64,000 nt of DNA from positions 1-64,000 of the forward strand of contig JAENRP010000076.1 in NCBI GenBank assembly GCA_024741835.1, given 5' to 3'. A program made the position numbers and the translations under genes. Positions 10,790 through 21,900 of the stretch are shown here, in pieces; the stretch's first letter is position 1, and each line of letters begins with the position of its first letter. The notes under the pieces are model-generated. The model was not told the DNA's origin. It saw only the letters and a program-made list of their open reading frames with translations, and did not search any database. The stretch comes from Diplocarpon mali. Its lineage: Eukaryota; Ascomycota; Leotiomycetes; Helotiales; Drepanopezizaceae.

Positions 10790-13700
10790 ATCGAACCTCA
10801 TTTGCAAACCTCATTTATATACCTAACCTTTTTCATCAGACTCTATTTAAAATATCTAACTCTTTGAGCATCTCTGAGCCTTACCTTAATACCTTTGCCT
10901 TTTAAGTAAAGTGGTTTAGTAAATATATATTCTTCGCTAAGCTCTATAATATCACTATTTTTGCCGATCCGAGACTCCTATTTAAGTCAATTATAGAGAC
11001 TAAGCCTTAAGCTCCTTCTGTATAGGAGCTTAAGGAACTGGAAACGGCTAACCTTTGCGTAGTATACGCGAGGTCGTGTGAAGAGTATGCGGCGACTCTA
11101 TTCGAATAGATTTACGCCTGCTTTCCCTTAGGAGATCTGTTAAAGGCTCCTCCTCTATAGGCTTCTTATAAGGATATTAAGGATGAATATAAAATCCTAA
11201 TAAAGGAGCACTACCTGCGCAAGGAAACTTAAAAGACCTAACGCAAATACTATAAGCTACTCTTAGAATAGGTCTTTAAGACCGTCGATAGAACGCTCTT
11301 AGCTTCCGCGATAGCTTAAGTATAAATCCAAGCTAAGAAGCTCTCCTTCTTAATACCTGATAGAGACACTCCTATAAGTAGAACCACTGCTAATAACCCG
11401 TATGCTAATTTGGTCAACTAGCAACTCTTACTCTAAGGCCTAGTATCTATTTTAAAGTGTGATATTGCGCCTTTTAATAAGGCTATTTAGTCTTAGACGA
11501 GGCTTTAATACTGCGATATACTACGCTAAGGTAAAACTGGGAGAACTAATACTTAGCAGTAGATCTGGGAGTAGCAGGAGGCGTACCGCCTAGTAGAGTA
11601 ATACAGTCTTCCTAAGATTAAAGGGAGACTAGGAGTTACTGACTTTTTAGACTCAGTTGTAGTAAAGATCAATCCGAGTTGGGCGATTTGCCTAAAGGAG
11701 GAAATTATCACTGATAAGCAGATGGGAACCCTATGTAAGTACGACCTAATACAGCTGAGCCGCGCCTTGGCAGGCATTGAATCTAATAGAGCGATCGATA
11801 ATAAAGGGCTAGCAGTTTTTGCTACTCGAGAGTCTCTCCTAGATGCCGAAACCCCTTCGCAGGCTCTAGCGAGCAGCTCCCGAAATCGCTCCATAAGCTC
11901 TAAGAGGGAGATCAGGCCTAAGTGCCCTTATAAAGGCTTTAAAAATCACTATTAGAAGCCCTAGGACTATTGGAAACTGTTGTATGCTATGGACGGGCGT
12001 AAGGAAAATATGAAGGTTCTCCCCTTGCGAGAGGAGGTCCTACAAATACGAAAGGCTTTAAACGCAAGAGACTAGTTTAAGGGTCTCTAAGCATAGCTTA
12101 AGGAGAATGATATTGCGGTAATAGCGATTGACAAATTCAAGGGAAAGGCTTCAGCCTTTAAGAAGGACGGTTTAGGCAGCAAAAGGGAGAACTCACCAGT
12201 CTTTATAGTAATAGATCCCTCTGCCTTCGACGCTTTTAAAGAATCGTTCAACGTTTACTACCTCTCTAAGCTAGAACGCTACCCGCTCTCTTTGAGTACG
12301 CTCTTTAACAATTGCGTAGCCACTTATATCATTAATTCAAAGGATTTACTTATCGCAGGCACCTTTAAGCCTTCTGGCGACTTATAGCAATATGTTGAAG
12401 CAGGTACCTTAAGACTCCTAATCATTAGGAGAGGTAATAGATATATAGCGGACTCTCTTTTATAGCGTGATGGCTCTCCTATAGGGATGACGCTTTGCAA
12501 CGTTGCTATTATAAAGGAGTTTACTACTAATATTATCTCGGAGAGGCTCCTCGCAGACAAGGGTTTTTGGTACTCTGGGGTAGACCTTACTTTGCGCTTT
12601 AGGAGCATTGAAGACTCTGTAAAGCAAGCTTAGTTAGAGCGTTGCTATAATCTCATTTTCTTTAAATATAAGCCTATTAACTATTTAGATCTTTTAAATA
12701 TACTTTAATATGACTTCTCTGCCTTAATGGCGTTTCTTATAGCTGAGACGACGCTTTATAATAGGTTCTAGTCTAGCTATGCACCTATTAAGGTGTAGGA
12801 CGATGACGCGTACACTTGGTACCTTTGCGCTGGCCACCTAGGCGCAGAGGCTCTCTAAGCGCTAGTCAAGTGCGCTAAGGGAGTGAAGATCAGGGGAATA
12901 CAAAGGCTAGAGTGCCTTGCATGCGCAGTAGCGTCTGCTAGGCAAGTTATTTCTTGCGCTACCTTTAAGAACCGATCTCTAAGGCCCTTCTTTAGGATCT
13001 CCTAGGATCTCTTTGACTTTTTAGATAACTTGTATAATAGTTGCTTATAGGTTCTTTTAATTAAGGACGAGTATAGCGGTATGCTTTGGATATTCCTATT
13101 AAGATCGAAGGGCGGAGATGTAGTTATAGAGGTCCTCTAGGCCTTTAAAGCATAAGTGAAATGCCAATATAGGCTTTCTATTTGTAAGATTAGGCAAGAT
13201 AATGATACTTTAGTGATCTCCTTAAGAGAAGACTCCCTTACGGAGTACTAGAGATGGGTAAAAGAGGAGGGAATCGATTTGGAGCTTACTCCCGCTTATA
13301 TACACTAATCCAATAGAGGCGCGGAGCGAGTAGGAAGGGAGTTAATTAAACGCTTTATTAAAATGAGGATCTACGCTAGGCTTCTAGCGAGCCTTTGGCC
13401 GGAGGTTGTAGAGGCTGCTATATACCTTTATAATATCTCCCTACTCATTAGGAAGAAGATGATCTTATTAAGCGAGGCTCTCTACAGTTGGTTTAAGTAG
13501 TATTTTCGATTTTACGAGCCGCTGCTTATTAAGCAGATAATAGCGAGCTTAAAGCCTGACTAGAGTCGCGTTTATGCATATAGCGCTTGCGCATACCCTT
13601 TAATTAGGGAGAGGGAGGCGGGGAGGGACCGCCGAACCTTTAAAATTAAACTATAAGGGCACTTAAGTTACTTAGTTAGATATATTACCTCTAATGTTTA

Positions 13701-16370
13701 TAGAATCTGGGTTCCTATGCTCTAGTAAGTAATAACGACTTGTAATATCGAATTCGACGAGTCTTTCTTCTATAGTCCAAAAGCTAAGCGCGCAAACCCT
13801 ATATCGCGCTAGGAACTTAAGACGACCCTCTAATTGATTAGAGAGGGAGAGGGAGCTTAGGATACTGAGTTTAAAGGCATTTTTGAGGAATCGGAGCTTA
13901 TCGCAGGGCTGAACGCAATCGCTGCAGAAGAAGCCGCTGTATAGGAAGAGCCTGTATCATAGACCGACGCTGCTCCATAGCCTTTAACTAATGATATAGA
14001 AGGCCTTAACTTAAATCCAAATTCTCCGAGAGACCCGCTTAGAAACTCAGGGGTGGAAGCAAGCGAACTGGAAGCTACTTCGCCAGTCTTTAAGAAGGCA
14101 AATAGCAACTAAAGCTCAGGGGTGATGATTCCCTACAGAGGCCCTACTGAAGAAGGAACTATAGATAACTCTAAGGGAGTCTCTAGAGACGAGTTCTATA
14201 GGGCGATCAGCAGATCTTTAGCCGCCATTCTGCGTAGGAATGGAGAAGGCTTAAGGGCTCTAAGACAGAGTCTTTAGTTATAAAGGCAGGCCTTAGTGAA
14301 CTCTAGTAGAAGGCTAGAAGCACTGCCGCTAAGATCTAGGAGGAGCTCTAACAGTCTTATAAGAAGCGACCTGGTAAGAGGAGTAGGCCCTAATAATATA
14401 ATACCTTAAGTTATAATACTAGCTCAGAGACTATAGGCTTAGGAGATAGAGCTACCTAGACTCCTAAAGGAACCTCTAGCAATAATAAAAATAGAGGAGG
14501 AGACTTATAAAGAAAAGCGCAAGGAGGAACTCCCTCTTCTTAGGCAAAAGAGGATAAGACGCTTAAGCGTTAAGCAATAGGAGACTTTAAAAGTGTACGC
14601 TACTGCTTTAGAGTATATGCTCTCTTAAAGCAATAGTGATTTACCCTGCTCCTTATATATATAGGAGTTTGTATCGACCTTTTAGGCGAACGAATAGATA
14701 AGGGAGGATAGGAAGGACCATTTGACGGTTTATGCAGTTGTTAAAGCTGCAGTTGATAGTCAGGCAAAGGACGGAGCGCAGTCTCCCAACCGCTTATAGC
14801 ACTAAGGCTCTCTGCTAAAGCCTTCAAAAGGATGGCTAGACCTAGAGAAGCACCCTTTTAGCAAACGATTTAAGGAAAGAGAGCGCTAAGAGATTAGGAA
14901 TTTGGAATCTTAGAGTTGCTAGAGAATCGTACAAAGGGATTACTCAAAGCCCTTGCTAATACTATTGAAATGGGTTTTTACCTATAAGGTCAATAGCTCT
15001 GGCGAGCTTCTGAAGTGCCGATTACGGCTAATTGTGCAAGGGGATCTTTAAGATGAAGCTTTAATTTTCTTAACCTACGCAGCTACGCTTATAGCAAGGT
15101 CTTTTAAAATACTAATAGCGCTTGCCGCGTACTTTGATATGGAAGTAAAGCAGTTCGACGTCGTTAACGCGTTTGTCAACGCTCCTAGAGACCTAAGGAG
15201 TGCTCCAGTTACGTGCTTCTTACTAGATGGCTTTAAGCGCCCTAGTATAGTAGTAGAACTGGACCGCGCGCTCTACAGGCTGAAAGACTCTCTGGCGCTA
15301 TAGTATAGGAACTTCGCAGGAACGCTCAAGGGCCTTCAACTCGAGCTACTAGGTGAGGAGCCTTGTATTTTCATAATAAAGGATCGCATAGTCTTTGTAG
15401 CGTTTTACGTTAACGATATTCAAGTGTTATATAAGGCCTCTAACCTAGATCGGGCGACTCGTCTAATTGAAGACCTAAAGAGGGCGTATAAGCTTACTAT
15501 TATAGGAGATATCTCTTAGTTCTTTAGAGTAAGGATTATTTGGGATAAGAAGGCAAAGAGGATCTCCTTAGTTTATAATACCTATATTAAGAAGATCGCT
15601 CAAAAGTTCGGAGCTGATATAGGGAGAGTGCTTAATACTCTACTACCAAAGAAGGAGTTTGTCAAGAACTTAAGGCAAGCTTCCTTAGAAAAGGTAAAGG
15701 AGTATTAAGAAAAAATAGGCTCTATTCTCTATATAGCGATTATAATACGCCCAGACGTTGCGTTCGCAGCCTTCTAACTGTCTTTCTTCTTAACTAATCT
15801 AAGCTCTAAGCACCTCTTAGCCGCGGACTGGACGCTTCAATACTTATACGGCACGCGCTTCTTAAGAATTACCTATAGCTTTAAGGCTAGGGAATACCAA
15901 TTGGTCGCGTCTTTAAATGCTTCTTTCGGAGATGACCGAGAGACCTATAGATCCTCCTAAGGATACGTCTTCTTCCTATTTAAAGGACTGATTATTTGGA
16001 AAGCGAATCGCTAAGCGACTGTCACGCTCTCCTCTATTAAAGCAGAACTCTATGGCATAGTTTCTACTGCGAAGGAGATAATGGCTATAAAACGCCTCTT
16101 TAAGGAGATTCGCATAGACTCCCTCTTTAAATGGAATATATATTGCGATAACTAATAGACGATTCGGCTAATTGTTATAGAGAACGAGAAGATTAAGATA
16201 AGCCTTTGATATATTGAAATCAGCAATATGTGGATCCGCTAGGAGTACTAGAAAGGAAGCTTTTAGATAATCTACCTCTCTACTAGGGAGATGTACGCAG
16301 ATGGGCTTATTAAGAACCTGAACCGCTAGAAGTTTAAGAGCTTCGTTCGTTTATTGAACCTCTAAAGCTT
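10790..16370 (+). pseudogene. Copia C gag-pol, RIP-degraded
   Basis: The gag region is about 10.8-12.2 kb and the start is unclear. An integrase zinc region (A-G-H-L-G-A-E-A-L ... C-L-A-C) lies near 12820-12930. The integrase core with Y-S-G-M-L-W-I-F-L-L continues to about 13500. RT starts near 14960 (K-W-V-F-T-Y-K-V), with K-Q-F-D-V-V-N-A-F-V-N-A at 15150-15185 and F-Y-V-N-D-I at 15400-15420, where the second Asp is Asn. RNase H (K-A-E-L-Y-G-I-V-S-T-A-K-E) lies near 16040 and runs to about 16370. Several open stretches of 75-135 codons survive, but TAG/TAA codons interrupt all domains. Confidence 0.85.
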
Positions 16371-16569
16371 TTAAATAATCGTTTAATAACTCGCACTTGC
16401 TAGCAAGTAGTCACTTATTACTAAGAGACTTGTACTTACGAGCTCCTACTCTTTTACAATCACGTTTATTTGTTTTCTCTTGCAAAGCGCACTATAGAAG
16501 CTTCTCCTTTTTTAAAAATATAAGAATAGGTAACGTTCCTAAGCTGCTATTGCAGGGCGCGACCCTTCT

Positions 16570-17480
16570 TTAGATCCTCCTAGCTAGGGCTAGGAGCTGA
16601 GAAGCCATAGCTATAAGCTCCGCACGGATCTCCTCCCGAGAGAGGCCTAGAGGCACTCCCTCGGCCAAAGGCCCGCTGGCGAACACACTAGCGACGGCAG
16701 GGGCGAAGGCAGGGGGTGCGGCAGGGGCGGCGGCGAAGGCGGGAGCGGCGACGGCAAGGGCCGGGGAGACGAAGGGAGATACAAAGGGGTCAGCGGCGGC
16801 AGCGGCAGGGATAGGAGTGGCGGCGGCGGCGAGCAGGGGAAACGGGGCGGCGAAGGATAGGCTGGCGGCAAACGCGAATAGGATGCTAGGAGCAGGGGAA
16901 GCAGCAGCACTACCACTCGCGGGAGTGGCAGGCCCTCCTAGCACCAGGGTCCGATCGCTCCTATCTTTTAAAAATCAGCCTAGAACTTAATAAGACTCGA
17001 TAAGACGTACTATAGAAGCTCTAAAGCGCACCCTTTACTGCATTTAGCAGTGGCGCTACCTCCTCCTTAGAGGCGCCGCAGGCGCGGGCCGATACAACAG
17101 CCTCCTAGGAGGCAAGGAGAGGTCCGCTGGCCTACTAGCAGCTATTGCTTAGCACTATATAACGAACGCAACGCGCACCGAAGGTGCTATTAAAGCATTG
17201 ACAATCGAGATTGCTAGTACTCCTGCGTGCGATGCAACGCACGCACGCGTTATCGCACTCTATTGTAGGCTTAGGCATACGGCGCGCAGTAGGGGTAGGG
17301 CTCTTAGGTGGCAGCGGCGGCGGCAGGGGCGGCGGCGGCGGCAGGGACGGTAGCAGCGGCTTATTACCCAGCAGGCGCTAGGAGGACCGGGACAGGGTTC
17401 CAGCTCCCGCAAGAGCGCTAGCGACCTAGCGCAAAGTCAGTACAACACAGGGTATAAGGACTCTAAGGGTCTTACTTTGC
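16570..17480 (-). pseudogene. Antisense cysteine-rich, Ala-rich ORF of copia C
   Basis: Minus-strand frame opposite to pol. From about 17480 it reads through a Leu/Pro-rich stretch to an in-frame ATG at 17278. Then come C-x2-C-x10-C-x-C-F-N-x6-C-x2-[C/Y]-x6-C (17246-17140, fifth Cys now Tyr) and Gln/Ala-rich sequence broken only by TAG. A possible 46-50-bp GT..AG intron (donor GTACGT on minus near 17012) joins this to a 124-codon open frame (16944-16570), very Ala/Pro-rich, ending R-E-E-I-R-A-E-L-I-A-M-A-S-Q-L. Base composition is far more GC-rich than the flanking pol. The cysteine pattern matches the antisense ORFs of F and D. No known function assigned. Confidence 0.6.
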
Positions 17481-17823
17481 AAGGGCGGCCGGGGCTACAA
17501 CGAGCAGGAGTTCCTTCTATATTTAAAAATTATTAATATAAAGATGATATTTTTAAATAACGAAGGAGGGTTGTTTTTAAAGAAGGGAAGGAAAACCTCT
17601 GCAATGGAAATACTCTATAGGAAGCCTAATGGAGCACTAGCGTAGAATCGCGAAGATTCCTAAGCGTGCTTATTACCTATAGCGACCCTTCTCATTCTAG
17701 AAGGAATAACCTCTAAAGGGGCGGCATATGAGATAGAGCCTCTTTTCTTTATAACTGCTATTCTTTCTTTTATTTTATCTATATAGCTAAGCGATTCTGG
17801 GAGCATCGCCTAACTAGGGGGTA

Positions 17824-18021
17824 TGTCGTATAGAATGGGCGGAGTCTCCACTTATTTTAAAGACCCTCCACGTGACTCCTGCTAAGTCATAGACTCTCCC
17901 TTTTCTTTCCGAAGTCTCCTGACCAGATATATACTAGATAATAATACAATCAATCATCTTCTCCTACATCAGCGAGCCTCCTGAGCGACCCAATGAAGGC
18001 CCTCCAGCCGACCGCACCACA
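17824..18021 (+). repeat. 3' LTR of copia C
   Basis: 198 bp pairing with 10449-10646. Ends ACCACA, followed by the CAACC target copy. Confidence 0.9.
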
Positions 18022-18299
18022 CAACCGAAATACCAGGCCTAGAGACCTCTAACTCTTTTAAAAGAACTGGCAATGATAGTTCGACGATTTAGAGCTTTAC
18101 TTTAAGAGTAAAGGCATTGAAATAGCGATTTAAAAGATACTTATTAAATACGCGAGAATAGCCCCTTATACTCCCTCTACTAATTCGTCTACTTCTACTT
18201 TAATAGCTAATATAACTACTAAGGATTTGCCAAATATACTAAATAAGCTTAGCCTAAGAGCCTTAGTAGATAATAACTAAGAATCCTAAAGGCAGATTT
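18022..18299 (+). pseudogene. Copia B gag, N-terminal piece
   Basis: Matches 18920-19196 of B' almost base for base. Encodes the Gag start with W-F-x-D-L-E-L-Y-F-K-S-K-G-I. It stops in the middle of cagattttaaa where B' is inserted and resumes at 24290 with gattttaaata. Confidence 0.88.
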
Positions 18300-18494
18300 T
18301 ATTAAGATAGGTGATACAGCTATCACTCTGATATATTATTATATAACCCTACTGCTTAGTCAGTAGGATATTGATACGTATATAGCTATAGGAAAGAAAG
18401 GGGTAACCTTCCTTCCTTAACTCTTACTAATATATCGACCATCAACCTTTAGAAGTTTCTATTACCTACTATGCCGACTTACTTAAGCTTAATA
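18300..18494 (+). repeat. 5' LTR of copia B'
   Basis: 195 bp. Start tattaagatagg is the RIP form of TGTTGAGATGGG; end cttaata is the RIP form of CTCAACA. The following ggttataagccc (18495-18506) is the initiator-tRNA-Met-type primer site. Confidence 0.9.
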
Positions 18495-18616
18495 GGTTAT
18501 AAGCCCTAGATAGACCGATAATAGATTATTAACTTCCCTTAGAAAGCACTTGCGCTGCAACTATTAGTAAGAAGTTGAATAAGACTTATAGTAAGAGGCG
18601 AGCAATCGGCGAATAG

Positions 18617-18745
18617 GAGGTATGATTCCCTATTCAGCCAACCTGTATTATAAGAGGTATGATTCCTTGCTCTATAACCCCTTTAGTACTATAAGAGGTA
18701 TGATTCCTTACTTTACTATATTATATAAAAGGTATGATTCCCTGC
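18617..18745 (+). repeat. Leader repeats of copia B'
   Basis: Four copies of (g/a)aggtatgattcc, equivalent to 10146-10275 in B. The 65-codon open frame over this array (18622-18819) is a repeat-derived artefact rather than a likely gene. Confidence 0.7.
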
Positions 18746-18900
18746 GTTATAACCTAAAAACCCTTTTTAATAAGAGGACTTCCTCCCTATTTAATACTTC
18801 TATAACACCTGCTATTTAATCATTTCGACTTTTCGATAGGAGGAGTGCCTTTAACTATTTAATTTATTTGATTTTAAACGCAATTCTATTCGAAATAGCA

Positions 18901-21900
18901 ATGGCTTTCGATTCCGATCGAAACACTAGGCCTAGAGACCTCTAACTCTTTCGAAAGAACTAGCAATAATGGTTCAACGATTTAGAGCTTTACTTTAAGA
19001 GTAAAGGCATTAAAATAGCGATTTAAAAGACACTTATTAAATACGCGAGAATAGCCCCCTATACTCCTTCTACCGATTCGTCTACTTCTACTTTAATAGC
19101 TAATACAATTGCTAAGGATTTGCCAGATATATTAAATAAGCTTAGCTTAAGAGCTTTAATAGATAATAATCGAGAATCCTAAAGGCAGATTTTAAATGTA
19201 AAAAAGGAAAAGGAGTATAAGCTAGCCTTAATCAAATGCAAGCTTAAGATCAATAGAGGTTTAAGCGACAAAGATTAAGATTTTGTTCGAATTTATAATA
19301 ATGCAAAGATAAGATAGGATACTTTAAAGGCAAAATACTCTTAGATAACTGCCTTTAATACCTAGCATCTACTATAATAAATCACTTTATTTTAGTATAG
19401 AAAAGATAAAGATAGTAAGGATATAGATATAAATATAGACTCTACTTAGTCTATATTATATAAAGTAAGGAGGAGAATAAGAGCCGCAGATCCTAGGATA
19501 GCTATGACTTTTAAGGAAACTCAGCTTTTTGGTTTCCTATTTAATAGCCTCCCTCTTAAGTTTGCTATTGCAAAACAATCTCTTCTCGTTTAACCTAACC
19601 TTAAGATCTATAAGAAGATCGACCTCTTTCGAACTATCGAGCAAGACCTCGAAGGATACTCTAAATCGGCAAATACTGCGTTATAGGGCAAAGACAAGCC
19701 TAAGAAGAGGAAGGAGCGCGAGATAAGCCCTTGAGCTTATTGGAGATGCTACTTTTATAATAGTGCTTATAATATTACTAATTGTGAAGTTAGAAGGCAA
19801 CTGATCGATATAGTCGCTAGCTTTAATATTAAGAAGCAATCGAAGCAGAAGTTAAGAAGCAAACTGCCCTTATCCCGCCGAAGGCTGTAACTATTAAAGA
19901 AAGGCAAAGGAAAAGGCTATTTAGCCAGAACTTTAGCAGATACCTTTAATAATAATAGTAGGTTATCTAAACCTAAATCTACTTTTAATAATTTAGATAA
20001 TAATTATGATAAAGATGCTTACATCTTAAAAGCCGATCTTTATAAGATCCTTAAATCCGACTGGTATAGTGATACTAGTTGTATAGCATATATGATTAAT
20101 AAACCCTACCTATTTAAAGGCCCGCTTACCAAAATAAAAAGGCGCTCTATTAAGGTTAGTAGTAGAAGGTTATATGCGGACTTAATAGGTATAGTAGAGA
20201 TAAATATTGCTAGCGTTTCTTTCCTTTTGCAAAATATTCTCCTTATACTTAGCTTAAGCATTAATCTCTTATCTAGCTGCAAGATCTATGCGGAGTTGAA
20301 TTATATAAGAGTTTTCAATAATCAATTTATATAGTTTATAAATAACAACTATAAAGTGATCTTTAAGGCTAAAATCAAAGATAGACTTTATATTATCTTA
20401 AAGGTGATATTATAGAAATTGACTCCTAGGCCGGACCTATAAGTGGGTTCCTTTAAAGAAAGTGCACTCTCTGCCCTAATACAATTAAGCGAGGATAAGG
20501 AGAATAGATGGACTCTTAAGCTAGGATTGCGAGTAAAATTCGCGAAAATGACTCTTAAGCCAGGACTATAGGTAGATTATAAGGTGTCTTTAAAGATGAC
20601 TCTTAAGCTGGGATCATAAGTGAATTTAGTAGAAATAACTCCTAGGCTAGGACTGCGAGTGGATTCTGCAAATTTTAGGAAATCGACTCTTAAGCTAGGA
20701 CCGCGAGTGGATCTTGCGGTTTTATTAAAAACGACTCCTAAGCTAGGCTCTTAACTGAAAAACGGCAAAACCTCGAACTGCTATTACTAGTCCTTTCCAA
20801 CCGCCGATAATAAAGTATTGACTAATAATAGGCTACTAAAGCTATTAGAAGCCGAAAGCCTATTAAAGTATTAGCTAATATATAAAAGATTCGCGCATTT
20901 AAGACTAGAGAAATTAAAGGGCCTGCATAAGGTCTTGACCTTAAAACAGAAGATCTAAGTACTAAAGGATCGCCTAGTATGCCGAATTTGCAAGCTAATA
21001 AAACTTCGAAATCAGACGCGAACTAAGCTTAGTTTATAGAAAGATTCGATACTAGCGCTAATATCCATCGACACTATTAGACTATTTACAACCTTAATTA
21101 AAGGAAATAATTGGTTTTCTTAAATAGTAGATAACTCCACTTAGTAGATATAGACTATTTGCGCTAGGACCAAATCTAAGCTTATAGAAAAGCTGGAAAC
21201 TTAGAAAGTGATAAAGGAATGCTAGACCTAATTAAAGCTAATAGCTATTAGGTCTAATAACGCATTAAAGATTAGGGTAAAGCTTAATGAATAGGCAAAA
21301 CAAGGAGTTTGTTATAAACTAACTATAATATACAAAGGTTCCTACTAGAATAGCATTGCTAAGCGAAGCATCTAGTAAGTAAAGACTAACTATTGCGCTC
21401 TATTATAAGATGCTAACTTACTATTAGAATTCTAGGACCTTGCGATTAAGGCAGATATATACTTATGAAATAGAATAGGTAGTAGGCCAATAGTTAATAG
21501 TACTTGAATATCGCTATATAAGGCATATTTTAGATAGAAACCAAGCCTAGACTATATCTGCGTCTTTAGAAGCGTCTACTACTCCTATATTAGTCCGAAG
21601 TCCTAGCCCGCAGGTATAAAGAGTAAGAAGCTAATGGACTAAGGTAGAGAGTATATATTTATTAAGTATATTAAATAGATAATAAAGTAATAGATAGTAT
21701 ATACGCTAGACCTAGGGCGAGTAATTATATCCTTAGTAGTTGAGTTTAATAAATCTCGAAATAGGAGGGAGCTATCCTTAAAGCTTTGTATATCTAAAGA
21801 TTCGCAAGGTATACTACTCGATAGTAATACTATTAAGCCGAACTAATAACCCCTCTTTCTAAGCTTAGGTATATTAAGCGCACCCGCTGATCGACAACCT

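Larger units (their letters stand above)
10449..18021 (+). mobile_element. Ty1/copia retrotransposon C
   Basis: A 7.57-kb element with 198-bp LTRs (10449-10646, 17824-18021), start TGTCGTGCAG and end CCGCACCACA (RIP form in the left copy). Target duplication is CGACC/CAACC. Integrase precedes RT, which is copia order. It is inserted a few codons after the gag start of copia B (start codon now ATA at 10430). Removing it rejoins B as gattccgacc-gaaatacc, matching B' at 18911-18930. It carries an antisense GC-rich ORF between pol and the 3' LTR. Confidence 0.92.

Noticed and set aside
16647..16916. 89-codon Pro/Leu-rich minus ORF
   Set aside because: Overlaps the Ala-rich frame in another phase. 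Low-complexity GC-rich DNA opens several frames, and only the Ala frame connects with the cysteine module.
18622..18819. 65-codon ORF with M-I-P-Y repeats
   Set aside because: Produced by the leader repeats of copia B'. The equivalent in B is not kept open.
20421..20757. CRISPR array
   Set aside because: Repeats are degenerate, irregularly spaced, coding, and in a eukaryotic retroelement.
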